A stretch of 64,000 nt of DNA from positions 2,852,001-2,916,000 of the forward strand of contig NZ_JACIBU010000001.1 of NCBI RefSeq assembly GCF_014195485.1, given 5' to 3'. Every line of letters begins with the position of its first letter. Within the stretch, counting starts at the first letter, position 1. Made by a program: the position numbers and the translations under genes. The stretch comes from Modestobacter versicolor (GTDB taxonomy: Bacteria; Actinomycetota; Actinomycetes; Mycobacteriales; Geodermatophilaceae). Below, piece after piece: positions 1-7,364 of this stretch. The notes under the pieces are model-generated. The model was not told the DNA's origin, made no database searches, and worked only from the letters and a program-made list of their open reading frames with translations.

Positions 1-68
1 CGATGGTCCGCGCACGCGCGCGTCGACCTCCCACCGCCTGATCCCTCAGCGAAGGACACCCCCTGTCT

Positions 69-1850
69 GTGACAGTCCCGCAGCAAGGCCCCGCACGTCG
101 CCGTGAGCGCAGCGCCGCACGCCAGACCGCCGCCCGCGACGCCGACCGGACCGCCGCCCGCGACGAGAAGCGCGCCCAGCAGATCTGGGTCGACGGCGCC
201 GCCCCCGAGCTGCCCACCCGGGCGACCCGCCCCGAGAAGGTCTTCTTTCACCTCGGCCCCACCAACTCCGGCAAGACCTACGACTCGCTGCAGGCGCTGG
301 CCGCCACCGGCTCGGGCGTCTACGCCGCGCCGCTGCGCCAGCTGGCGCACGAGGCCTACGCCAAGCTCTCCGCCCAGCTCCCGGCGGGCACCGTCGGCCT
401 GTCGACCGGCGAGGAGGAGATCGACCCGTTCGCGCCGATCGTCTGCTGCACCGTCGAGAAGGCCCCCGACCGCGGCGAGCTGCTGGTCCTGGACGAGTCG
501 CACTGGGTCACCGACCCCGACCGCGGCCACCACTGGGCCCGGCTGCTGCTCACCGGCGAGTACCGCGAGATGCACCTGATCTCGGCGGCCGAGGCCTACC
601 TGGTGCTCCGGCCGCTGGTCGCCGACGCCGAGCACATCGAGGTCGTCAACCACAAGCGGCTGTCCCGGCTCGACGTCCTCAAGGGCCCGGTCCGGCCCGA
701 CGGCGTCCGCCCGCAGACCCTGGTCGTCGCGTTCTCCCGCAAGTCGGTCTACGCCGTCGCCGCCGAGCTCGACCAGCACCGCCCCGGCAAGGTCGGCGTC
801 CTGTACGGCGCCCTGCCGCCGGCCACCCGCCGCGACGTGATCGAGCGGTTCACCACCGGTGAGCTCGACGTGCTGGTCACCACCGACGTCATCGGCCACG
901 GCATCAACGTGCCGGCCACCACCGTGCTGTTCGCCGACACCACCAAGTTCGACGGCCAGGAGCTGCGGCCGCTGCGCACCTGGGAGGTCGCCCAGATCGC
1001 CGGCCGCGCCGGCCGGTACGGCCTCACCGGGCACGGCCAGGTCGGCATCCTCATCGGCATCAGCGGGATGAAGCCGGTCGGTGCGCTGGTCGGCGCCGGT
1101 GCCGCGGTGGCCCGCGGCGACGAGATGAGCGACCTGCCCAAGCGCGCGCCCCGGCTCCGCCCCGAGCTCGAGGACCTGGGTGCCCACGAGGCGGTCGACC
1201 TGCCCGAGGCGCTCACCCGCTGGATGGCGTGGGCCCGGGCCGCGACCCGCGACCAGGCGATGACCGCCGACGACGTCACCAGCCTCGTGCTGCGGGTGCA
1301 CGCCCTGCTGCCGCTGCTGAAGGGCCCGCTCGGCGCGGCCGGCGACCTGGACACCGTCTGGCGGCTGGTCAACCTGGCCATCGACTACAACCCGCCGCGG
1401 CGCACCCGCTGGCTGGTGCTGGCCAAGGCCGCGCTGCAGCACGCGGTCGGCATCCCGGTGCCGCCGGAGACGGTCCTGCCCGACCTGCCGGTGGGCGGGA
1501 GCGTCGAGGAGTTCGAGCAGACCGCCGCCGCCGCGCGCGACGCGCAGACCCTGCTCCGCCAGTTCCCCGGCGTCGCCGGGCTGACCAGCGACGACGCCGC
1601 CTGGGTCGAGGAGGAGTGCTCCGAGACCATCACCGAGATGTTGCCGGGCGCGATCTCGCTCGGCCGGTCCGGCAAGTGCACCGACTGCGGGACGGCGATC
1701 GCCCCGTGGTTCACCACCTGCCGGCCGTGCAGCACCCGTGGCCCCGGCCGCGGCGCCGCACCGCGGGACGCCGCCGGCCGCGGCTCCCGGCGTCCGGGCT
1801 CCCGCTCCGGCGCCCGCCAGGGGCGCCGCCCCAGCCGCAGCGGTCGCTGA
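69..1850 (+). CDS. SUV3-like DEAD/DEAH-box RNA helicase with C-terminal zinc ribbon
   Basis: A 593-residue superfamily 2 helicase. Walker A GPTNSGKT is at residues 63-70, the Walker B variant DESH at 142-145, and motif VI QIAGRAGRYG at 308-317. The core resembles mitochondrial SUV3 RNA helicases rather than RecQ or DEAD-box proteins. Around residues 537-554 two Cys pairs (CTDC and CRPC) form a likely zinc ribbon, followed by an Arg/Gly/Pro-rich basic tail that could bind RNA. The basic N-terminal 40 residues are low complexity. Translation probably starts at the GTG at 69 behind an AAGGA about 10 nt upstream. ATP-dependent RNA unwinding in RNA turnover is inferred from the family; no partner nuclease is adjacent. 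Confidence 0.85.
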   Translation: MTVPQQGPARRRERSAARQTAARDADRTAARDEKRAQQIWVDGAAPELPTRATRPEKVFFHLGPTNSGKTYDSLQALAATGSGVYAAPLRQLAHEAYAKLSAQLPAGTVGLSTGEEEIDPFAPIVCCTVEKAPDRGELLVLDESHWVTDPDRGHHWARLLLTGEYREMHLISAAEAYLVLRPLVADAEHIEVVNHKRLSRLDVLKGPVRPDGVRPQTLVVAFSRKSVYAVAAELDQHRPGKVGVLYGALPPATRRDVIERFTTGELDVLVTTDVIGHGINVPATTVLFADTTKFDGQELRPLRTWEVAQIAGRAGRYGLTGHGQVGILIGISGMKPVGALVGAGAAVARGDEMSDLPKRAPRLRPELEDLGAHEAVDLPEALTRWMAWARAATRDQAMTADDVTSLVLRVHALLPLLKGPLGAAGDLDTVWRLVNLAIDYNPPRRTRWLVLAKAALQHAVGIPVPPETVLPDLPVGGSVEEFEQTAAAARDAQTLLRQFPGVAGLTSDDAAWVEEECSETITEMLPGAISLGRSGKCTDCGTAIAPWFTTCRPCSTRGPGRGAAPRDAAGRGSRRPGSRSGARQGRRPSRSGR

Positions 1851-1897
1851 CCGCGCACGCCCCGTCGAACGGCCCCGCTGCCCGGCGGCGGGGTCTC

Positions 1898-2056
1898 CTA
1901 CTGGTCGACCGTCACGTCGTTGAACGGCAGCCGCGGCTCGACCCACGGGAAGACGACGAACAGCAGCAGCGCCACGACGGCGAGCACCAGCACGAGGGCC
2001 AGCGCGGCCCGGCTCGCGGTGTTGCCGGGCAGGTGCCGCCAGATCCAGCCGTACAC
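1898..2056 (-). CDS. small single-pass membrane protein next to sortase
   Basis: A 52-residue ORF starting at a GTG only 3 nt after the stop codon of the upstream sortase gene, so the two are probably translationally coupled. The product begins VYGWIWRHLPG, has one hydrophobic segment rich in Ala, Leu and Val (about residues 17-38) and ends in a short polar tail (NDVTVDQ). I recall similar tiny membrane proteins behind class E sortases in other actinobacteria. Function is unknown; a role as sortase accessory or substrate-handling protein is only inferred from position. Confidence 0.7.
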   Translation of the reverse strand: MYGWIWRHLPGNTASRAALALVLVLAVVALLLFVVFPWVEPRLPFNDVTVDQ

Positions 2057-2059
2057 GGG

Positions 2060-2953
2060 TCAGTCCTCCTGGAGTGCGGGCGGGCCGTCGGGCGCGTCGG
2101 CCTTGCTGACCGGTCCGCCCTCCAGGACGGCGTGCACGATGAGCCGCTGCCGGGCGGAGTACCGCGGGTGGCAGGTGGTCAGGGTCAGGTACGCGGTGCC
2201 GTCGGACACGGTCTCGGGGGCACCCGGCACCGGAGCGATGACCGAGACGTCGGTCGGCGTGACGATCTGCTGCCCCGGCACCCCGCTCGGGTCGGTCGTG
2301 TAGTCGCCGGTGGCCGGGTCGCCCAGCACCCGGTAGACGAACCAGCTGTCGGCGGTCTCGACCACGATCGGGTCACCGGGCACCAGGTCGTCGGCGTCCA
2401 GGAACGGTGAGCCCTTGCCCACCCGGTGCCCGGCGATCGCCAGGTTGCCCGGCTGGCCGGGCAGCGCCGTCCCGACGTAGTGCCCCGGGCCCTCGCGGAG
2501 CTGGCCCTCGTCGGTGCCCTCCAGCACGACCTTCGCGTAGTCGTCGCCCAGCCGCGGGATGTGCAGGACGGCGAGCGGCTCACCCACCGGCGGTGCGACC
2601 GGCGGGGGCAGCGGCTCGCCCACCGGTGCCGGCTCGGTGTCGGCCCACTGCTCCTGGATCTGGTCGGCGAGCTGGTCCTGCTTGCGGTCGTTGAGCAGGT
2701 CGGTGACGTAGAGCTCGTAGACGACGAACAGCAGCAGGATCAGCCCCGCGGTGACCATCAGCTCGCCGAGACCGCGCACCACCACCTGCCAGGCGGGGTC
2801 GCGCGGGCGCGCGGCCGGCTCCTGCACCGTCGGCGGTTCGTCCACCGCCACCTCCGCGGCCCGGTGGGCACCGGCCGGCCGCGGCGGCGGCACCTCGTCG
2901 GCCGGCACCCGCGCCCAGCGCTGGGTGGAGTCGGCGTCGTCCGGGTTGGTCAT
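2060..2953 (-). CDS. class E sortase
   Basis: A 297-residue sortase: cytoplasmic Pro-rich N-terminus, one membrane anchor at about residues 61-83, then an extracellular sortase barrel. The catalytic triad is visible: His176 in AIAGHR, Cys261 in LTTCHP, and an Arg at 268 or 270 in SARQR. Class E sortases join surface proteins carrying an LAxTG-type signal to the cell wall or, in some species, assemble pili. No sortase substrate lies in this window. A -10-like TAGCAT about 50 nt upstream and a GGGGGAG before the ATG suggest an ordinary leadered mRNA. The small membrane protein gene follows 3 nt downstream. Confidence 0.9.
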   Translation of the reverse strand: MTNPDDADSTQRWARVPADEVPPPRPAGAHRAAEVAVDEPPTVQEPAARPRDPAWQVVVRGLGELMVTAGLILLLFVVYELYVTDLLNDRKQDQLADQIQEQWADTEPAPVGEPLPPPVAPPVGEPLAVLHIPRLGDDYAKVVLEGTDEGQLREGPGHYVGTALPGQPGNLAIAGHRVGKGSPFLDADDLVPGDPIVVETADSWFVYRVLGDPATGDYTTDPSGVPGQQIVTPTDVSVIAPVPGAPETVSDGTAYLTLTTCHPRYSARQRLIVHAVLEGGPVSKADAPDGPPALQED

Positions 2954-3038
2954 GCGCTCCCCCGGTGTCCTCGTGCCGCGCAGCCCCGCGCGGCGCTCCC
3001 GGCGATGCTAGGCGAGGGACGTGGGCGGCTGCGTGAGG

Positions 3039-3896
3039 TCAGCCGCGACGGACCGTGCCGACCAGGTGCTCGGTCGCGGTGCGCAGGTTGCGGACGGCGA
3101 GGTCCCAACCGTCCGGCCGGACCTCCGCGGTCGACAGGGTCACCGTCGAGGGCAGGAACAGCGGCTTGCGGAAGGCGACGTCCACGGTGACCGCGTCGGG
3201 CAGCCGGCCGGACAGCGCCGCCAGCGCGCGCGCCTTCACCCACATGCCGTGCGCGATGGCCCGCTTGAACCCGAACGCCTTGGCGGTCAGCCCGGACAGG
3301 TGGATCGGGTTCACGTCGCCGGAGACCTTGGCGTACCGGCGGCCGGCGTCGTCGGGCACCCGCCACTCCGCCGACACCCGGTCCACCTCGCCGACCCGCA
3401 CGTCGACGTCGGACTCGGGGGCGCCGTCGGGGGCCTGGGCGCCGCGGGCCAGGTAGGTCGACCGGCCGCGCCACACCTCGGCGCCACCGGTGGAGACCGT
3501 TGCGCACAGGTCGACGGTGGCGCCGCTCCGGTGGGTCGCGAAGCGCTCGGCCCAGACCTCCAGGTCCAGCGCCTCGCCCGCCCCGATCGGCCGCTCCACC
3601 TCGATGCGGTTGCGCACGTGCACCAGCCCGGGCAGGGCGAGCGGGAACGAGCGGTCGGTCATCAGCGCGACCTGCAGCGGGAACGCCAGCACGTGCGGGA
3701 AGGTGACCGGCAGCGCATCGGTGAGCGGGAACCGGCAGACCCGGGCGTACCCGGCGAGGTCGGCCGGGTCGACCGCCACGGCCTCGCGGGCCAGCCGGGT
3801 GTCCGGCAGCGCACCACCCCGGCCGCGCGCGGTGAGCGCGGCCCGAGCGAACAGCGCCGGCATGGCCGGCGGCTCGGTGAGCACCGTCCTGGTCAT
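3039..3896 (-). CDS. MaoC-like (R)-specific enoyl-CoA/acyl hydratase (HtdX type)
   Basis: A 285-residue double hot-dog protein. The C-terminal half has the hydratase-2 motif SGDVNPIHL with the Asp and His expected to activate water, followed by AIAHGMW; the N-terminal half is a degenerate hot dog. It should hydrate trans-2-enoyl-CoA to (R)-3-hydroxyacyl-CoA. The chosen ATG overlaps the stop of the upstream fabG4-like gene as ATGA; an upstream in-frame start would overlap that gene further. The order htdX-fabG4-fadA2, with a FadE5-like gene nearby, matches Rv0241c-Rv0244c of Mycobacterium tuberculosis, which supports a role in fatty-acid chain modification. Confidence 0.87.
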   Translation of the reverse strand: MTRTVLTEPPAMPALFARAALTARGRGGALPDTRLAREAVAVDPADLAGYARVCRFPLTDALPVTFPHVLAFPLQVALMTDRSFPLALPGLVHVRNRIEVERPIGAGEALDLEVWAERFATHRSGATVDLCATVSTGGAEVWRGRSTYLARGAQAPDGAPESDVDVRVGEVDRVSAEWRVPDDAGRRYAKVSGDVNPIHLSGLTAKAFGFKRAIAHGMWVKARALAALSGRLPDAVTVDVAFRKPLFLPSTVTLSTAEVRPDGWDLAVRNLRTATEHLVGTVRRG

Positions 3897-5251
3897 CACG
3901 CCCCCAGCATCGACTGGCCGCACACCCGCACGACCTGGCCGTTCACGCCGCCGCTGCCCGGCTGGGAGAGCCAGGCGATCGTCTCGGCGACGTCGACCGG
4001 CAGCCCGCCCTGCTGCAGCGAGTTGATCCGGGAGCCCACCTCGCGGGTGCCGAACGGCATCTTCGCCGTCATCTCGGTGACGATGAACCCCGGGGCGACG
4101 GCGTTGATCGTGGCGCCGCGACCGGCGAACTCCGGCGCCCAGGAACGCACCATGCCGATGATCCCGGCCTTGGACGCCGCGTAGTTGGTCTGCCCGCGGT
4201 TGCCGGCGATCCCGGACTGCGAGCTCACGCAGACCACCCGGGCGTCGGCGTTCAGCACGCCGTCGGCGGCCAGCAGCGCCGCGGTGATGTCCAGCTGCGC
4301 CTGCAGGTTCACCGCCATCACCGAGTTCCAGCGGGCGGCGTCCATGTTGACCAGCAGCTTGTCCCGGGTGATGCCGGCGTTGTGCACCACGACGTCCACC
4401 CCGCCGTGCCGCTCGCGCAGGTGCGTGACCAGCCGCTGCGGCGCGTCGGCGGCGGTGATGTCCAGCTGCAGCGCCGTCCCGCCGACCTCGTTGGCGACCT
4501 CGGCCAGCGACTGACCGGCGGCCGGGACGTCGACGGCCACCACGTGGGCGCCGTCGCGGGCCAGCACCCGGGCGATGGCCGCGCCGATGCCGCGGGCCGC
4601 GCCGGTGACGACGGCGACCTTGCCGGCCAGCGGGCGGTCGACGTCCTCACCGCCGGGAAGGTCGGCCGGGGCGAGGGTGAGCACCTGGCCGTCGACGTAG
4701 GCCGAGCGGCCGGACAGGAAGAAGCGCAGCGGGCCGGCCAGCGAGCCCTCGGCGCCGACCGGCACGAGCACCAGGTTCGCCGTCGACCCGTCGAGCAGCT
4801 CCTTGCCGAGCGAGCGGACCAGTCCGTCCACCGCCTGGCGGGCGGCGGCCTGGGCCGGGGACGACGCCTCGGCGGGCGGGTCGGCCAGCACCAGCACCCG
4901 GCCGGAGGGCCGCAGCCGCTTGACCGCCGGGGCGAGGAAGTCGTGCGCGCTGGCCAGGTCGGCCGGGCCGGTGAGCCCGGTGGCGTCCAGCACCACGGCG
5001 CCGAACCGCTCGCCGTCGCCTCCCCCGTCGGCGGCCACCGGCGAGACCACGGTGACCCCGGCGTCGGAGAGCAGCTCGGTGACCTCGGTGCGCAACCGGC
5101 CCTCGCCCGCCGAGCCGACCACGACCGGGCCGGGCAGCAGCGGCTGGCCGGGCTCGTAGCGGCGCAGCACCGCGGGCCGGGGCAGGCCGAGGTTCTTGGT
5201 GATCGTCGTGCCGACGCCGGAGTTGGCGAAGTCGCGGTACCAGTCGCTCAT
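3896..5251 (-). CDS. fabG4: high-molecular-weight 3-oxoacyl-ACP/CoA reductase, FabG4-like
   Basis: At 451 residues this is about 200 longer than ordinary FabG and matches the size of mycobacterial FabG4. The N-terminal ~200 residues are a flavodoxin-like extension. The C-terminal half is a classical short-chain reductase with cofactor motif TGAARGIGAAIA, the NAG element HNAGITRD, catalytic Ser in VSSQSG and YAASK (Tyr and Lys). It reduces 3-ketoacyl-CoA or ACP with NADH/NADPH. It is 4-nt coupled to the MaoC hydratase downstream, and the thiolase is upstream on the same strand, so thiolase, reductase and hydratase act on successive steps. Confidence 0.9.
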   Translation of the reverse strand: MSDWYRDFANSGVGTTITKNLGLPRPAVLRRYEPGQPLLPGPVVVGSAGEGRLRTEVTELLSDAGVTVVSPVAADGGGDGERFGAVVLDATGLTGPADLASAHDFLAPAVKRLRPSGRVLVLADPPAEASSPAQAAARQAVDGLVRSLGKELLDGSTANLVLVPVGAEGSLAGPLRFFLSGRSAYVDGQVLTLAPADLPGGEDVDRPLAGKVAVVTGAARGIGAAIARVLARDGAHVVAVDVPAAGQSLAEVANEVGGTALQLDITAADAPQRLVTHLRERHGGVDVVVHNAGITRDKLLVNMDAARWNSVMAVNLQAQLDITAALLAADGVLNADARVVCVSSQSGIAGNRGQTNYAASKAGIIGMVRSWAPEFAGRGATINAVAPGFIVTEMTAKMPFGTREVGSRINSLQQGGLPVDVAETIAWLSQPGSGGVNGQVVRVCGQSMLGA

Positions 5252-5276
5252 GGGTGTCCTTCCAGGTGCACTTTCG

Positions 5277-5324
5277 CGCGCGAAACCGCGGGGGGTTGTG
5301 CGCGCGAAACCGCGGGGGGTTGTG
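5277..5324. repeat. perfect tandem repeat, 2 x 24 bp
   Basis: Two identical 24-bp units (5277-5300 and 5301-5324), each containing GCGCGAAACC and a GGGGGG run followed by TTGTG, sit in the 102-bp gap between the thiolase stop and the FabG4-like start codon. A 14-bp palindrome TTTCGCGCGCGAAA (5272-5285) overlaps the left edge. On the minus-strand transcript the repeat would lie about 25 nt upstream of the fabG4 start codon. Function unknown; it could be recent slippage or a repeated regulator site. Confidence 0.8.
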
Positions 5325-5353
5325 CGCGGAGAAGTGCCGGGGGGTGGGTGGGG

Positions 5354-6637
5354 TCAGGACTCGAGGACGGCGACGACGCCCTGGCCGCCGGCGGCGCAGA
5401 TGGAGATCAGCCCGCGCTTGCCCGGGCCCGCGGCGTGCAGCTGCTTGGCCAGGCTCGCCACGATCCGGCCGCCGGTCGCGGCGAACGGGTGGCCGGCCGC
5501 CAGCGACGAGCCGTTGACGTTGAGCTTCGACCGGTCGATCGAGCCCAGCGGCGCGTCCAGGCCCAGCTTCTCCTTGCAGTACGCGGCGTCCTCCCAGGCC
5601 TTCAACGTCGCGAGCACCGTGGAGGCGAAGGCCTCGTGGACCTCGTAGTAGTCGAAGTCCTGCAGGGTCAGGCCGTTGCGGGCCAGCAGCACCGGGACGG
5701 CGTAGACCGGGGCCATCAGCAGGCCCTCGCCGCCGTGCACGTAGTCGACGGCGGCGGTCTGCGCGTCGACGAGGTGGGCGAGCACCGGCAGGTCGTGCTC
5801 GGCGGCCCACTCGTCGGAGGCCAGCAGCACCGCGGAGGCGCCGTCGGTCAGCGGGGTGGAGTTGCCCGCCGTCATCGTGGCCCCCTCCCCCGTGCCGAAC
5901 ACCGGCTTGAGCTTCGCGAGCTTCTCCAGCGAGGAGTCCGGCCGCAGGTTGTTGTCCCGGGCCAGGCCCAGGTAGGGGGTGACCAGGTCGTCGAAGAAGC
6001 CCCGGTCGTAGGCGGCGGCCAGGTTCTGGTGCGAGCGGACGGCGAGCTCGTCCTGCTCCTCGCGGCCGATCTCCCACTCCTGCGCGGTGATCGCGGCGTG
6101 GTCGCCCATCGCCAGGCCGGTGCGCGGCTCGGCGTTGCGCGGGATCTCCGGCACCAGCTGGCCGGGGCGGATGCCGGCCAGCGCCTTGAGCCGCTGCTGC
6201 AGGGTCTTCGCGCCGTTCAGGCTGATCAGCACGCGCCGCAGGTCCTCGTTCACCGCGAGCGGGGCGTCGGAGGTGGTGTCGACGCCGCCGGCGATGCCCG
6301 ACTCGATCTGGCCCAGCGCGATCTTGTTCGCGACCAGGACGGCGGCCTCCAGCCCGGTGCCGCAGGCCTGCTGGACGTCGTAGGCCGGCGTGCTGGCCGA
6401 CAGCCGGGAGCCCAGCACGCTCTCCCGGGTCAGGTTGAAGTCGCGGGAGTGCTTGAGGACGGCGCCGGCCACGACCTCGCCGACCGCCTGGCCCTGCAGC
6501 CCGAAGCGGGCGACGAGCCCGTCGAGCGTGGCGGTGAGCATGTCCTGGTTGCTCGCGCGGGCGTAGGCGGTGCCGCTGCGGGCGAAGGGGATGCGGTTGC
6601 CGCCGACGATCGCGGCCTTGCGGGTCTGCGGTGCCAT
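5354..6637 (-). CDS. fadA2: acetyl-CoA C-acyltransferase (thiolase), FadA2-like
   Basis: A 427-residue thiolase. The nucleophilic Cys92 lies in QQACGTGLEAA, the catalytic His in AAGHPFAATGGR and the second Cys in ISICAAGGQG near the C-terminus. It condenses or cleaves acyl-CoA at the 3-keto step. It is first in the minus-strand cluster with FabG4-like reductase and MaoC hydratase and divergent from a TetR gene 64 bp away. By synteny it corresponds to M. tuberculosis fadA2 (Rv0243). The TetR regulator probably controls it through the shared intergenic palindrome. Confidence 0.9.
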   Translation of the reverse strand: MAPQTRKAAIVGGNRIPFARSGTAYARASNQDMLTATLDGLVARFGLQGQAVGEVVAGAVLKHSRDFNLTRESVLGSRLSASTPAYDVQQACGTGLEAAVLVANKIALGQIESGIAGGVDTTSDAPLAVNEDLRRVLISLNGAKTLQQRLKALAGIRPGQLVPEIPRNAEPRTGLAMGDHAAITAQEWEIGREEQDELAVRSHQNLAAAYDRGFFDDLVTPYLGLARDNNLRPDSSLEKLAKLKPVFGTGEGATMTAGNSTPLTDGASAVLLASDEWAAEHDLPVLAHLVDAQTAAVDYVHGGEGLLMAPVYAVPVLLARNGLTLQDFDYYEVHEAFASTVLATLKAWEDAAYCKEKLGLDAPLGSIDRSKLNVNGSSLAAGHPFAATGGRIVASLAKQLHAAGPGKRGLISICAAGGQGVVAVLES

Positions 6638-6670
6638 CGGGGTCCTCCGGTGGGGGTGGTCGCGTTGCTC

Positions 6671-6692
6671 GGTACTGAGAGTATCAGGTACC
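6671..6692. promoter_or_regulatory. imperfect palindrome, candidate TetR operator
   Basis: The 22-bp segment has arms GGTACTGA and TCAGGTACC around an AGTA centre, lying between the divergent thiolase start (6637) and TetR start (6702). It is the only clear dyad in this gap and overlaps any promoter for tetR. An operator for autoregulation plus control of fadA2 is the simplest reading; this is inference. Confidence 0.5.
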
Positions 6693-6701
6693 GTCGGTCA
6701 C

Positions 6702-7364
6702 GTGAAAGCCGAGACGGTGACCCCGCGCGACCGGCGGGACTCCCGGTGGGACGAGCACCGCCGCGTCCGCCGGGAGCAGCTGGTCGACGCCACCCTCGCC
6801 GCGGTCGGCAAGCACGGGGCCGGGGTCGGGATGGAGGAGATCGCCGCCGAGGCCGGCACCAGCAAGACCGTCGTCTACCGGCACTTCGCCGACCGCAGCG
6901 AGCTCTACGTCGCCGTCTGCTCCCGGGTGGCCGAGCAGCTCACCCGCAAGCTCCGCGAGGCGATGGGCAGCAGCTCCGACCCGCGGCAGATGGTGGCGGC
7001 CGCCGTCGACACCTACCTGGCCTTCCTGGAGGCCGACCCGGCGGTCTACCGCTTCGTCGTCACCCACTCCCCCGCCGGTGACGACGGCAGCGACCCGATC
7101 AGCAGCCTGTCCGACCTGGTGGGCGCCGAGGTGGGCAGCCTGGTCGCCGGGTTCCTCACCCGCGCCGGGCAGGACCCCGCGCCGGCCGCCCCGTGGGGCC
7201 ACGGCGTGATCGGCCTCGTCCGCGCCGCCGCCGACTGGTGGTTGCGGGCCGACCGCCCGATGCCGCGCGCCCAGCTCGCCACCCACCTCACCGACCTCGC
7301 CTGGGCAGGCCTGTCCGGCGTCGTGACCCCGGCACCACCGACCACCCCGGAGGAGAAGTCATGA
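6702..7364 (+). CDS. TetR-family regulator of the fatty-acid locus
   Basis: A 220-residue TetR regulator. The helix-turn-helix is at residues 44-62 (MEEIAAEAG then SKTVVYRHF); the rest is the variable ligand-binding domain, probably for an acyl-CoA given its neighbours. GTG 6702 is preferred because it places the HTH about 25 residues from the usual basic N-terminal helix and leaves the palindrome upstream; in-frame starts further up would run into the fadA2 promoter. The stop overlaps the start of the acyl-CoA dehydrogenase as ATGA, so regulator and enzyme are cotranscribed. Confidence 0.85.
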   Translation: MKAETVTPRDRRDSRWDEHRRVRREQLVDATLAAVGKHGAGVGMEEIAAEAGTSKTVVYRHFADRSELYVAVCSRVAEQLTRKLREAMGSSSDPRQMVAAAVDTYLAFLEADPAVYRFVVTHSPAGDDGSDPISSLSDLVGAEVGSLVAGFLTRAGQDPAPAAPWGHGVIGLVRAAADWWLRADRPMPRAQLATHLTDLAWAGLSGVVTPAPPTTPEEKS

